From IMG/VR virus record IMGVR_UViG_3300023180_000108, positions 1 to 46,581 of that record: a stretch of 46,581 nucleotides of DNA. The stretch is one strand, 5' to 3'. The notes below the pieces were generated by a model. The model had not been told where the DNA came from. It ran no database searches and saw only the letters and a program-made list of their open reading frames with translations. Both the position numbers and the translations under genes were made by a program. How positions within the stretch are numbered: the first letter of the stretch is position 1; every line of letters starts with the position of its first letter. The stretch comes from a virus. This document shows positions 31,775-40,581 of the stretch, piece by piece.

Positions 31775-31821
31775 GATGTTCTCCTTTTGCAAAAGGTGAA
31801 GGATCAATCCTCCACCCGTAT

Positions 31822-33204
31822 TTAGAGTACCTTGATCCCAGAAAAATCTCTCCCAGACTCTCGACTGCCGAACTCGGTCTTATCGAATGCAGGGCCATCG
31901 TCCACATCCTTTTGAGCCGATTGCTCACAATCATACAGTCTCATTTTGCTCCGATCCACGCCTACCACGAACTTCGCGTTCTCGGTAGGGTCGTTGTAGC
32001 GATTTTTCAACTGTTTGATCATCAACTGGTTCAACTGCTGAAGCTCGTCGTTAGTGATGATTCCAAGAAACAAGTCCGCAGTAGCCGGGAGCCCAAAGCT
32101 CTCGGATACATTTTCCATCGCAATGTCACTCGATCCATATCCTTCTCGATTGACTTGGGTTGCGGAGATGAGAATAACCTCTCGCTCCACGGCAAGACCG
32201 CGAAGCTCCTCTGCGATGCTTTTAATATAAGTGTATGAGTTCACGTTTGCTCCGAACTTGAAACGAGATGACATACAGATGTTGAGATAATCGACAAAGA
32301 TAATCTCGGGCTGCCAATCCTTCTTCAGCTTCAGCTCGTTGAGCAGATGACGGAAGTGAGCAGATCCAGCTTGTGAAGTGGGATACTCTTTTACAATTAG
32401 TTTGCCGTCCGTTTTCTTTCTCAGCTTCCCGATCTTCTCGTCATACTTTTCTTTGCTCAAGTGCTGAATATCCTTGATAGGCACGTTCAGCAGGTTTGCA
32501 TCAATACGCTCAGAGATGCGCTCCTCCGCCATTTCCATCGTGATATAAAGAACGTCTTTGCCTTGAGCAAGATACGCTGCTGCCATATGACACATAACAA
32601 GTGTCTTACCAGTTCCGGGTCCACCCATCAGAACATTGAATGTTTTCGGAACCAATCCACCGTTTGTGATCTTGTTGAAATAATCAAGGTCAAACGGAAT
32701 GTGCGTTTCGGTGTTGTGATAGAAGTTAAATCGTTCGTCTGCGTCTTCAAGATAATCATGCCCGACGTTGGTATCAAAAGAAACACCCAGAGCTTTCGAT
32801 AGAATGTCGGGAATAGCCTCCTTCGTCACCTGCCCTTGCCCGTCCAGAATAGCAATACTCTCACGCACAGCATTGAACACCGCGCGATCCTTACAGAACT
32901 TCTCTGTAGTATCGACGAGCCAGTCAGCGTCGGGGGCCGGAGCATTGGAAGAGATTTGATTCAATGTCTCTTGAATATCTTTGAACTCAGTCTCGGTGAT
33001 TCCACGTTTTTCATTCAAGTCAATCGCAAGCGTCTCTGGAGTTGGGGACGCATTATATTCCGAAAAGAACTCAACGATTTGTTCAATGATGGTTCGCTCC
33101 GCCTTGATGCTGAAATACTCAGGATCAATAAACGGAACGACCTTTCGCGCAAAGTCCTCGTTACGGACCAGGTTGCGAATGATTGTGTATTCCACTCTAT
33201 CCAC
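31822..33204 (-). CDS. gp41: Replicative DNA helicase (T4 gp41/DnaB-like)
   Basis: A 460-aa hexameric helicase that unwinds the fork and binds the primase. Seen: an N-terminal helical domain, GGPGTGKT (Walker A) at 194-201, VLYITMEMAEERISERI, EIIFVDYLNICMSS (Walker B) and VILISATQVNREGYG (the sensor region with Q). This is the RecA-like DnaB family. The ATG overlaps the upstream gene's stop. The protein is close to T4 gp41 in size (475 residues). Confidence 0.93.
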   Translation of the reverse strand: MDRVEYTIIRNLVRNEDFARKVVPFIDPEYFSIKAERTIIEQIVEFFSEYNASPTPETLAIDLNEKRGITETEFKDIQETLNQISSNAPAPDADWLVDTTEKFCKDRAVFNAVRESIAILDGQGQVTKEAIPDILSKALGVSFDTNVGHDYLEDADERFNFYHNTETHIPFDLDYFNKITNGGLVPKTFNVLMGGPGTGKTLVMCHMAAAYLAQGKDVLYITMEMAEERISERIDANLLNVPIKDIQHLSKEKYDEKIGKLRKKTDGKLIVKEYPTSQAGSAHFRHLLNELKLKKDWQPEIIFVDYLNICMSSRFKFGANVNSYTYIKSIAEELRGLAVEREVILISATQVNREGYGSSDIAMENVSESFGLPATADLFLGIITNDELQQLNQLMIKQLKNRYNDPTENAKFVVGVDRSKMRLYDCEQSAQKDVDDGPAFDKTEFGSRESGRDFSGIKVL

Positions 33205-33563
33205 TAAAAAGTTACCTTTCTCTTGATGGTAAGGTTTCCATCTTCATCTTCTGTTTCGGTTACTTCCGAGTTGTCGATCGCGGTCTGAACAATGTCCATC
33301 AGAATATCTCCGATCAATCTCTCAAAGTCCCACTTGACTTCATCCTCAAAAGTCTGCTCCTGTAACTGTTCAGGAACAACAAGAATATCATAGACGAAGT
33401 TGGCTGTCAAATGATCATCACTCTCTTCATTTACCTGTAGCTTCACTTTACCGTACCGATAAATGACACCCTCAAATGGCTCTTCTTTCAGACGAATACA
33501 CCAAGCATCTTCTGTGCCATCGAGATCAGGGACCATCTCGTATCGTTCACTCACCTTGCTCAT
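33204..33563 (-). CDS. Conserved T4-like protein between uvsX and gp41
   Basis: A 119-aa acidic protein starting [13 protein letters not shown], with [13 protein letters not shown] (beta hairpin) and a C-terminal helix [17 protein letters not shown] protein of this type is conserved between uvsX and gp41 in T4-like marine phages. The function is unknown; its place suggests a role in replication or recombination. It overlaps uvsX by 17 bases and shares one base with gp41. Confidence 0.82.
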   Translation of the reverse strand: MSKVSERYEMVPDLDGTEDAWCIRLKEEPFEGVIYRYGKVKLQVNEESDDHLTANFVYDILVVPEQLQEQTFEDEVKWDFERLIGDILMDIVQTAIDNSEVTETEDEDGNLTIKRKVTF

Positions 33564-34581
33564 CGGTTTCCTCCTCTACAATCGCAGACCCATAACAGAA
33601 CTTCGCTTTACAAACGCCGTCGATCGCATCCAACACTTCCTTTGTGAAATACTTCTCCGGGTTCTTTAGGATCGTCTTGCCGAACTGGGTTGTTCCATCA
33701 GGCAGCTCGAACTTGGTTGACATCTTCTTGAACACACCAGCTTCAACAGCCAACTCAAGAAGCCCATAGTGTCGCGACAAACCACTATCGTAGCGAAGCA
33801 ACACATCAATCATCATATTTTCTTTGGTCAATCGGCTCTTCTTGTTCAGACAATGAATGATGTTTCCAACAACCTCAGTTCCATCCTTCTCCTTCTTCTT
33901 TGAAAGAAACACGATGTAGTCAGAGGCATACTTCAGACCAGCGCCACCACTCATCTCCTTCGTCGAGAACATACCCATTGTCTCGTAGGTGTGATTGGTG
34001 ACGATCATCGGAACACCAGCCTTACCGAGCTTCAACGTCAACACACGAAAGGTTGCACGAACGAGCTGCGCTCGCGTCATGTCTCGTGTCTCTTTACCTT
34101 CAGCGGTATCCTCAATCTCCTTGGTCGTCGAGAGCATTCCGAGACTATCCAAACAGAACATCATCGGAGGGCGATCCTTCTCGGCTACCTCCAGATACTT
34201 GTCGAGAATCGTAACAGCTTGATGCCGAAACTCCTGAACGGTCGCGACCGGAACAGAGATAACACGATCAGGATCAATGTCACGCTCGATCAACATCTGC
34301 TTCGTAATGGCATCCTCACTCTCAAAGTAGAAGCACGCACCTTCAGGATTGTCTTTAAGAAATTGTTTGACAATACCCAGAGTGAAAAACGTCTTACCAG
34401 TAGAACTCTCACCAGCCAGCGCGACGATCTTGTTATTTGGAATGCCACCATAAATGCTTCCGCTCAAAAGAGCATTCAGCACATACGAACCAGTATCCAC
34501 CCACGCTTCAACATCACCGAACTCATTTACATCAGGATTGATCTTACTGATCGACCGTGTAATGTCTTTGAAAAAACTCAT
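33547..34581 (-). CDS. uvsX: RecA-like recombinase UvsX
   Basis: A 344-aa recombinase that pairs DNA strands in recombination-dependent replication. Seen: GESSTGKT (Walker A) at 57-64, [10 protein letters not shown] (Walker B), [12 protein letters not shown] and [16 protein letters not shown]. The NTP-binding and L2-like regions match T4 UvsX (391 residues), though this version is shorter. The UvsY mediator is not in this window. It overlaps the glutaredoxin stop by 4 bases. Confidence 0.93.
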   Translation of the reverse strand: MSFFKDITRSISKINPDVNEFGDVEAWVDTGSYVLNALLSGSIYGGIPNNKIVALAGESSTGKTFFTLGIVKQFLKDNPEGACFYFESEDAITKQMLIERDIDPDRVISVPVATVQEFRHQAVTILDKYLEVAEKDRPPMMFCLDSLGMLSTTKEIEDTAEGKETRDMTRAQLVRATFRVLTLKLGKAGVPMIVTNHTYETMGMFSTKEMSGGAGLKYASDYIVFLSKKKEKDGTEVVGNIIHCLNKKSRLTKENMMIDVLLRYDSGLSRHYGLLELAVEAGVFKKMSTKFELPDGTTQFGKTILKNPEKYFTKEVLDAIDGVCKAKFCYGSAIVEEETDEQGE

Positions 34582-34814
34582 CTTTCACCAAGCTCCCTAA
34601 AATATTCAACCAATTCTCGGTATCCGCCGATCACTTCATTTCCAGCATATACCTTCGGAACAGTCAGAGGTTGTTCCATACCTTCAAATATATGGATGAA
34701 CTCATCCCGACTAAGATCATCAGGAACATTCAGCACATCAACGGGAACATCATACGTCTTGAACAACGCCTTTGCTTTTACGCAATATGGGCAGTTGTCT
34801 TTGCTGATCATCAT
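34578..34814 (-). CDS. Glutaredoxin
   Basis: A 78-aa thioredoxin-fold protein with the redox motif NCPYC (residues about 7-11), [10 protein letters not shown] with the cis-proline, and a YRELVEYF helix. It can reduce the phage ribonucleotide reductase or other cellular thiols. I start at ATG 34814, which lies nine bases after the polymerase stop (a second ATG follows directly at 34811); a longer frame upstream would read through the end of the polymerase gene. Confidence 0.9.
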   Translation of the reverse strand: MMISKDNCPYCVKAKALFKTYDVPVDVLNVPDDLSRDEFIHIFEGMEQPLTVPKVYAGNEVIGGYRELVEYFRELGER

Positions 34815-34822
34815 ATAGTAAC

Positions 34823-37330
34823 TCACGAGAAGAATGCCTCCAAAGTGGATTTGCGTTCTGTTTGCCATCCAATCGTATCGAGAATGATTTTCAACGGTTC
34901 GACGAACGCCTTATCGAACTGAGTGTCATGGTCGATCACATTGCTTAGATTAAACTCAGCCGGAATGCGCTCATCAGGGAACGAGATGACCGGAGCCATG
35001 GCTTCGTTCGGTTCACGAAGATGAACAAACTTGAGCTTGTCGCCGTCACGAATCTCTTCATACTTCTTCGCAACACCACGCTCCTCGCGCATGTGATTAT
35101 ATATCAATGCTCCCTTGACATGAATCGGAGTGCTTTTCTTCCAAATGGTATCTGCTGACCGATACTTTCGCAGACCATTAACGCCACGAGGAAACGCAAT
35201 ATCATCCAAAGGCAACGTCTTGAACTCCTTACGAAACGCTTCAATGAAATCAATCACATCGCTTTCGGTATGGGTCAGAATCAGTCGCATCACTTTCTTG
35301 AGATTGTCCCGGCAAGCTGCCGGAGTCGAAGACTTGACTGCTTCCAGACCCATGATCTTCAGCTTCGGCTCATCGTAGCGCACACCTTCGCTATCATGGA
35401 CGTTGAGCATGTAACGCTTCTTGGCGACCCACACTCCACGATCCGCGATGACCTCTCGTTCCATATCCATCTTCTGTTCATAGGCATTCATCGTATCGGA
35501 CAACTCCTGATACGACTTGTCAATGAAAGGTTGGATCTTTTTCTGGCACAGACTGTCAAGGAAATCAATGACCTTGCTTGTTTCAGGGAGATTGTCGCCG
35601 TAGAACTTATCCACTACAGGCTTGAGATTCAGATAAACCGAATCTGTGTCACCCGCGATGACGAACTGGTTGTCCTCTGTTCCACATGCTTTGTTCAGAA
35701 ACTCATTCAATCGAGTCGCGATCCAACGAATAGAAAGCTGCCCGGACATTGTGATCGCTTCTGCTTGTCGCAGATCATAGTGGCGAAAGTATTGATTCCC
35801 CAAAGCGCCATAAGCTGAGTTGAGCTGAACTTTTCTAGCAAGCTGAAAGTTTTTGAACTTCGCGATCTTGTTCTTGATCGCATCACGTTCAGCCAGCCCA
35901 CCGGTACAATCAACAAGCTCCTGCTCTGCTTCAATCATCGACCGCTTGTATTCCTTGCGCTGATTATACAACATCTGCATCATCTCAGGGAGAAATCCAC
36001 GAACATCGCGCCGGAATGTGTGACCATTCGCAGCAACACAAACATCCGAGTTTTTGAACGATACCTTGCGATCAATCACATCCTGAATGCTAATTTTCTC
36101 GGTATGTGAAGTCAATGTCTCCGGCGAAATGTTATACATCATAATCAAATGCGGATACAGAGACGCAAGGTCGAAACTCACAACCCAGTCGTGCATACCA
36201 GTAATGGGTTCAGCGACATAAGCACCCGCATACTTTTCATCCTTCTTGGACTCCTTCTTTTGCGGAATGACAATGTGGCGCTCCATCAAATAGTTGTGGA
36301 TCATCACATCCCACATACGCACTTGCGAGAACACATCGTTGAGATTGACTTTCGCAGAGTAAGCCAGAGCATAGGCTTGCTCAATGAACTTCATCTTTGC
36401 TTCAAGCCGCTCGATAAGCTCAACGTCTTGAATGTTGTAGTCGATGAACTTCTGATAGTCGTTGTCATACAAATCATGTAGAGTGCCATACTCGGAGTAG
36501 TCAACCTTCTCCTGCCCCAACTCGATATATGCGATATGGTTCAGCTTGTAGCTCGATTGCTGCGTGAAGGTGAACTTCTTATAAAGCTCAAGATAATCAA
36601 GAATGGCAATTCCAACAAGTGTCATAGCCATTTGTTCACGTCCATGAATGATCGCGTTGCGCGTTGTGAAGTGCCCCCATGGAGACAGCTTTCGCGCGGT
36701 ATCCAGATCAAACACATTCGTAATACGATTGACCAGATATGGAATATCAAAGAACTGAACATTCCATCCAGTCACAACATCCACATCCAAAGCACGCCAT
36801 GTCGCAATGAACTGCTGAAGAAGATCCTCTTCGTCTTCCGCAAGGTAATACTCAACATTACCCTGTCGAACGTCATAGTCCTTCAGACCGAAGACGTAAT
36901 ACTTTCCAGCACTCTTTAGAGAGATAGCAGTAATCGGCTGATCCGCATCAGCGGGTTCAGCAAATCCGTTTCGGGTTTCAACCTCGATGTCCAGATACGC
37001 TACACGAATCAAATCAGCATTGTAATCAATCGTCTTGGGAAATGCTTTGTTGATGAACTCGTATTGCGGGGGAATGTTGCCATACACATTGAAGTTAGAC
37101 ATTCCCTTATAGCGGTCGATGAAATCACGAGACGCTTTGATGCTCTCTTGAGGACGCGGAAGCACGAAAGTCCCATCCAACGCCTGCCATCCGGTAGGTT
37201 CGTTAGACGGGACATATAGAGTGGGCTTGAAGTTAGCACGCTGCTGAACCCGTCGCCCATCCTCGTAACCGCGATAGAGTAGCTTCCCTTTGAAGTTTTC
37301 TACGCTAGTGTAAAGTCTGTCAACCGACAT
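34823..37330 (-). CDS. gp43: DNA polymerase, family B (T4 gp43)
   Basis: An 835-aa replicative polymerase with 3'-5' exonuclease. Seen: exonuclease motif I YLDIEVE (Asp 114, Glu 116), then VVTGWNVQFFDIPYL, polymerase motif A SFDLASLYPHLI, motif B KVQLNSAYGALGNQYF, motif C IAGDTDSVYL, and KKRYMLNV. Length is close to T4 gp43 (898). No intein or intron is visible. The start ATG at 37330 overlaps the upstream gene by 11 bases. Confidence 0.95.
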   Translation of the reverse strand: MSVDRLYTSVENFKGKLLYRGYEDGRRVQQRANFKPTLYVPSNEPTGWQALDGTFVLPRPQESIKASRDFIDRYKGMSNFNVYGNIPPQYEFINKAFPKTIDYNADLIRVAYLDIEVETRNGFAEPADADQPITAISLKSAGKYYVFGLKDYDVRQGNVEYYLAEDEEDLLQQFIATWRALDVDVVTGWNVQFFDIPYLVNRITNVFDLDTARKLSPWGHFTTRNAIIHGREQMAMTLVGIAILDYLELYKKFTFTQQSSYKLNHIAYIELGQEKVDYSEYGTLHDLYDNDYQKFIDYNIQDVELIERLEAKMKFIEQAYALAYSAKVNLNDVFSQVRMWDVMIHNYLMERHIVIPQKKESKKDEKYAGAYVAEPITGMHDWVVSFDLASLYPHLIMMYNISPETLTSHTEKISIQDVIDRKVSFKNSDVCVAANGHTFRRDVRGFLPEMMQMLYNQRKEYKRSMIEAEQELVDCTGGLAERDAIKNKIAKFKNFQLARKVQLNSAYGALGNQYFRHYDLRQAEAITMSGQLSIRWIATRLNEFLNKACGTEDNQFVIAGDTDSVYLNLKPVVDKFYGDNLPETSKVIDFLDSLCQKKIQPFIDKSYQELSDTMNAYEQKMDMEREVIADRGVWVAKKRYMLNVHDSEGVRYDEPKLKIMGLEAVKSSTPAACRDNLKKVMRLILTHTESDVIDFIEAFRKEFKTLPLDDIAFPRGVNGLRKYRSADTIWKKSTPIHVKGALIYNHMREERGVAKKYEEIRDGDKLKFVHLREPNEAMAPVISFPDERIPAEFNLSNVIDHDTQFDKAFVEPLKIILDTIGWQTERKSTLEAFFS

Positions 37331-37598
37331 CAATCACTTTCTTGTTGTAAAATTCGAGAGTTTCATCCGAAGGTTCATAGATGAACAGAATATGATCGGC
37401 TCTTATATCTACCTTTTTATCTTTGGCATATACAAGGATATTGATAACACTAACTCTTTCTTTGTTCTCTTCGTCTTTATAATACACCAACGAAAGAGGA
37501 TTTTCAAGTGTATAATACTCATCTCGATGAAGTTTTGATACTTTGGCAATGATCGGAGCGGACCCGCTGATAGGATGAATCACTTTCACTTCACTCAT
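37320..37598 (-). CDS. Small conserved phage protein (beta-rich, LSm-like?)
   Basis: A 92-aa protein from ATG 37598, with GGAGGACAAGAAA upstream. It contains VIHPISGSAPIIAKVSKL, YYTLENPLSLVYY and DIRADHILFIYEPSDE, mostly beta strands with a C-terminal helix, resembling the LSm/SH3-type barrel. It sits directly before gp43 in many T4-like marine phages. Function unknown. It overlaps the end of the amidase gene by 8 bases. Confidence 0.75.
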   Translation of the reverse strand: MSEVKVIHPISGSAPIIAKVSKLHRDEYYTLENPLSLVYYKDEENKERVSVINILVYAKDKKVDIRADHILFIYEPSDETLEFYNKKVIDVG

Positions 37599-38316
37599 TT
37601 TCTTGTCCTCCATGATATACAAGTATCGGAAGCTGTAGCTTCGTTAAACTATCGACCCTGCCTGTTGGTGGCAAGTCGTTTGCAATTTGAAAATCAATAA
37701 CTGCTTGAGCAGTTTCATTACCAAACACGCCATCAACATGAACCATTCGTTTTCCATTGGAACCTAACCAATGATTTAGTTGCCGCTGAAGTTGAACAAT
37801 CGCAACTCCGGTATCGAACAGTTCAAGTGCAGCCGTAATGTCTGTTCTATTTCCTCCAAGCACACCATCAGCATCGAGCTTTAGATAATGTTTGTAATCA
37901 AAGACTGGGCACGATTTGTTTGATACTTCACAATGCCCATGAAAGGTAACATTGCCGTTGTGTGCGTGATTGATCTCGTAACACAAGTGAATCAATGAAT
38001 CGAGCTGAACTAAACGAAAGTCTGTCTGTCGTAATCCTGCCAAACAAATCGCAACTGATCCTGTGTTGTGCCCCTTCTGTGCTGCTGGCTTCTTTTCAAT
38101 GTCTCGACCATGCCATATCTTTCCTTCAAAGTCAATGAAGTAGTGATAGCCGATCTCATCGAATCCTCTCTTACGATGCCACATATCAATCACATCAACA
38201 CGAGCATGTTCAGGAAGGCCCGAAGCAGAGCAATGAAGAAATACCTTGTTGATGATTCGCGTCTCTGGTTTTCGATAAAGCGGTGTTGTCGTCGGCGGCC
38301 GCCCATCCATAATCAT
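37591..38316 (-). CDS. N-acetylmuramoyl-L-alanine amidase (endolysin) with PG-binding domain
   Basis: A 241-aa endolysin that cuts the bond between MurNAc and L-alanine in peptidoglycan. The N-terminal Amidase_2/PGRP domain shows zinc ligands His 28 (LHCSAS), His 128 (HGHCE) and Cys 136 (NKSCP), catalytic Tyr 57 (GYHYF) and Lys 134, matching T7 lysozyme. The C-terminal domain (about 175-235, LQRQLNHWLGSNG...VDGVFGNETAQAVIDFQ) is a peptidoglycan-binding PG_binding_1 repeat. Two bases separate it from the dUTPase stop. Its place inside the replication module is unusual. Confidence 0.93.
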   Translation of the reverse strand: MIMDGRPPTTTPLYRKPETRIINKVFLHCSASGLPEHARVDVIDMWHRKRGFDEIGYHYFIDFEGKIWHGRDIEKKPAAQKGHNTGSVAICLAGLRQTDFRLVQLDSLIHLCYEINHAHNGNVTFHGHCEVSNKSCPVFDYKHYLKLDADGVLGGNRTDITAALELFDTGVAIVQLQRQLNHWLGSNGKRMVHVDGVFGNETAQAVIDFQIANDLPPTGRVDSLTKLQLPILVYHGGQENE

Positions 38317-38317
38317 A

Positions 38318-38755
38318 TCAATTTACTCCTGTAGAACCAAATCCTCCCGCCCGAGTTGTCTTCCGCGCAGGAGGTTCCATGATCTCTTGAGGATACGCAA
38401 TGTAATTTTCGACAAGCTCAGCCTGACATACACGCTCTCCATGATTAACGGTAAACTGATGATGCCCAAGATTGATGATAGGAATCTTCACCTCTTCCAC
38501 ATAATCAGAGTCAATCACACCCTCTGCGTTGATAAGTGTGATGCCGTTCTTAATAGACAATCCCGACCGAGGATGAAGCCGAATGCTATACCCGTCGGGA
38601 ATGTCAAAAATGAGCCCGGTGCGAATTAAAAGTCTCTGCCCTGGATCAATGATGTAAGAACCATTCGGACAATATGCTCTAATATCAACACAGGCTGAAC
38701 CAGCGGTTGCGAGCGAGGGATGCTCGACTTCATCAAACATTCTATAATAACGCAC
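38318..38755 (-). CDS. dut: dUTP diphosphatase (dUTPase)
   Basis: A 145-aa trimeric dUTPase that removes dUTP and makes dUMP for ThyX. All five motifs are visible: AGSACVDIRA, PRSGLS, GVIDSDYVEEV (usual GVIDxDYxGE-type), GERVCQAEL and RAGGFGSTG near the C terminus. I start at GTG 38755 because GAGGAG is six bases before it; the alternative GTG at 38761 lacks spacing. The gene overlaps none of the next frame. Confidence 0.93.
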   Translation of the reverse strand: MRYYRMFDEVEHPSLATAGSACVDIRAYCPNGSYIIDPGQRLLIRTGLIFDIPDGYSIRLHPRSGLSIKNGITLINAEGVIDSDYVEEVKIPIINLGHHQFTVNHGERVCQAELVENYIAYPQEIMEPPARKTTRAGGFGSTGVN

Positions 38756-38757
38756 TA

Positions 38758-39348
38758 TCACTCCTCAAGGTTATTCATTGCATTTCTCACTTCAACGGCC
38801 ATTAGACTCATTGCCCATTTACCGTTACGAGTATTCGGAACTTCCAACTCCTCTGCTGCCTCGACTGCAAACTTCCGGCCGCGAACACGAGAGAAGAACT
38901 GTCCTTTCGCATCTCCAAACACAGGCTTTCCGACAACGTGCTTCTGATTGTAGTCAGGAAAGGCGTTGCTGCGCTTCGACGTTCCGTATAGGTATCCCTT
39001 CTTACCGAAGGGAACGCTCAGGATACTATCCTGATCGTATAGACGACCGAGCTTGATAAGATCGCGCTCAAGCTCTCCGCCATCATCACCATCAACCTTG
39101 TGATTGGCTACAAAGAATGACTCTTCTCCGACTTCGCGCTCGTCTTCACTTCCGAAATTCTCCATGTAGCTACCCTTCACCTTGATGACCGAGTAACCTT
39201 TGTCGAGAAGATAGGCTAAAACTTTCTTGTTATTGGCCTTGTTCTCGGCCCTGGATCTACCACCACGCTCAGCCGTTACTGCGCCAACAGCATACTTTTG
39301 CGTTTTCTGATAAATTCGGGTAAGACTTGCTTCAAGTAGAGTTTTCAT
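38758..39348 (-). CDS. DUF3293-like conserved hypothetical
   Basis: A 196-aa protein. The region ANNKKVLAYLLDKGYSVIK...EEREVGEESFFVAN...LGRLYDQDSILSVPF resembles the DUF3293 pattern (N-terminal N..L...L...G, an EES-phi-phi strand and a Q-D/N-A/S-I strand). The following GTSKRSNAFPDYNQKH and FSRVRGRKFAVEAAEELE are not assigned. I start at ATG 39348 with GGA ten bases before; an ATG nine bases upstream lacks a ribosome site. The family match is tentative. It overlaps RegA by 17 bases. Confidence 0.7.
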   Translation of the reverse strand: MKTLLEASLTRIYQKTQKYAVGAVTAERGGRSRAENKANNKKVLAYLLDKGYSVIKVKGSYMENFGSEDEREVGEESFFVANHKVDGDDGGELERDLIKLGRLYDQDSILSVPFGKKGYLYGTSKRSNAFPDYNQKHVVGKPVFGDAKGQFFSRVRGRKFAVEAAEELEVPNTRNGKWAMSLMAVEVRNAMNNLEE

Positions 39349-39751
39349 TTCTATCATTTCCTATCGTATACTTAGACACGAGATTCCATTGTGCTTTTTC
39401 TCGATGTGGCACAATCTTGATGCTTCTCATTGAGAGCTTTTCATCAACATCATCGACTAAATCGACCAATCCCCACTCTGCGAGCAACGCAGCGATTGTA
39501 TTTCGCCTTTGTGCATCCTCATCCGTGAAGTTCGTTCGACCACTTTTGCCATCGAGAATAAACAATTCCTTGAAATGTAGTATAGCATATCTTCCACGCT
39601 TATGTAATATATGACAGGATTGACTCAGTGTCATATTTTGCTTGGATGCTATACCAATTCTTGTAAGGGTTTCTTTGACCTTCAGGAAGTTTTCATCATT
39701 CGGTAACGTAACTTCAACACCCAGTCCATTGAAAATATCATCATCTGCCAT
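39332..39751 (-). CDS. regA: RegA translational repressor
   Basis: A 139-aa protein. NFLKVKETLTRIGIASKQN, LSQSCHILHKRGRY, LHFKELFILDGKSG and WNLVSKYTIGN match T4 RegA almost segment by segment. RegA binds the start regions of early phage mRNAs (such as gene 44, 45 and its own) and blocks translation. This copy has 17 extra residues at each end. A hairpin over its own ribosome site (39755-39776) is consistent with autoregulation. It overlaps the downstream DUF3293-like gene. Confidence 0.93.
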   Translation of the reverse strand: MADDDIFNGLGVEVTLPNDENFLKVKETLTRIGIASKQNMTLSQSCHILHKRGRYAILHFKELFILDGKSGRTNFTDEDAQRRNTIAALLAEWGLVDLVDDVDEKLSMRSIKIVPHREKAQWNLVSKYTIGNDRNENST

Positions 39752-39754
39752 TTT

Positions 39755-39776
39755 GTCACTCCTTCCTCGGAGTGAC
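39755..39776 (-). promoter_or_regulatory. Hairpin over the regA ribosome site
   Basis: On the minus strand GTCACTCC pairs perfectly with GGAGTGAC around the 6-base loop GAGGAA; the stem ends three bases before the regA ATG. The likely ribosome site AAGGAG is inside the loop and 3' arm, seven bases before ATG, so folding would hide it. A protein or helicase that opens the stem would control RegA production. Confidence 0.72.
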
Positions 39777-39779
39777 TAT

Positions 39780-40169
39780 TTAGCGAATCTTACCCTTACC
39801 GCCAGTGTTGAGTTTCTGACGCAACTCTGACATTTGCTCTGGTGTGAGCAAATCGGCAACTTCCATTGCACGCTGCGAGGAATACCCATACACCTGCTGA
39901 ATGACCTTCACATCGTCCTCAATGTTCGCTTTGTGCCATCGACTAAATCGGCTCTTCTGACGAACGGCTGTTCGTAGATAATCGAACTGGAGCTTATGGT
40001 CGATCCAATGTCTTCGGTTCATCTCATTTGCGAACAATACGGTATCCGAGAAGTAACTCAGAGTCCGATTGATCGGAAACGGAGGATACTCTTTTTCCGC
40101 AAACTCGTCTTCGTCCATCAACGGCTGCTTGCTCTTATTGATGGAGGTGAGAAAATCACCCAACTTCAT
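39780..40169 (-). CDS. gp62: Clamp loader small subunit (gp62-like)
   Basis: A 129-aa protein starting MKLGDFLTSINKSKQPLMDE, then INRTLSYFSDTVLFANEMNR, LQFDYLRTAVRQKSRFSRW and IQQVYGYSSQRAMEVADLLT. The pattern (NR.LSY..D....NEMN, F.....R.. RFS.W.K) is the short gp62 of T4-like marine phages, which forms the clamp loader with gp44. It is shorter than T4 gp62 (187 residues). Placement just before regA also matches the T4 order 45-44-62-regA. It is separated from gp44 by three inserted genes. Confidence 0.82.
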   Translation of the reverse strand: MKLGDFLTSINKSKQPLMDEDEFAEKEYPPFPINRTLSYFSDTVLFANEMNRRHWIDHKLQFDYLRTAVRQKSRFSRWHKANIEDDVKVIQQVYGYSSQRAMEVADLLTPEQMSELRQKLNTGGKGKIR

Positions 40170-40581
40170 CTATTCGTCTCCATGTGCCATGTAGAAACTC
40201 GTGGGCAGACATATGATCGTGAATGATCGGAATGTTGTGGTCTTGGGCAAACTCAAACTCAATTTGAGTGCCTGTTCCCTTCTCCCAGCCCGGTGCTAAG
40301 AATAGCATATCTGAACGAGAAATCAACACCAGATCCTTGCCAATACAGTCCTCATACTTCATTAACCCACGATCATACGCCCACATATCCATCTCCAGCG
40401 GGCATATAACTGCCCACCCGAGATTGGTAAACACAGCAGAGTGATACCGGAGGAGGTCGCGATTCTTTTTTTGATCCTCCTCCGGTAACTTACCACCATC
40501 ACTAAATCTTCCACCAACATAGATTAGCGGCATTTGCTTGATGCGTTCATCGTAGAACGATTTGTTGTAAATGTCACTCAT
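40156..40581 (-). CDS. DUF4406-type deoxyribosyltransferase-like protein
   Basis: A 141-aa protein from ATG 40581. LIYVGGRFSD opens a Rossmann-like fold; GWAVICPLEMD, KDLVLISRSDMLFLAPGWEKG and TQIEFEFAQDHNIPIIHD follow. The GWE...E.EFA...IP pattern is that of the DUF4406/nucleoside 2-deoxyribosyltransferase group, with the last Glu as candidate catalytic residue. It could process nucleosides or nucleotides, which is inferred. It overlaps the HNH gene's stop (TAATG) and gp62 by 14 bases. Confidence 0.82.
   Translation of the reverse strand: MSDIYNKSFYDERIKQMPLIYVGGRFSDGGKLPEEDQKKNRDLLRYHSAVFTNLGWAVICPLEMDMWAYDRGLMKYEDCIGKDLVLISRSDMLFLAPGWEKGTGTQIEFEFAQDHNIPIIHDHMSAHEFLHGTWRRIDEVG

Noticed and set aside
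33991-34818. 275-codon plus-strand frame
   Set aside because: It mirrors UvsX and glutaredoxin coding on the other strand; no domain is seen.
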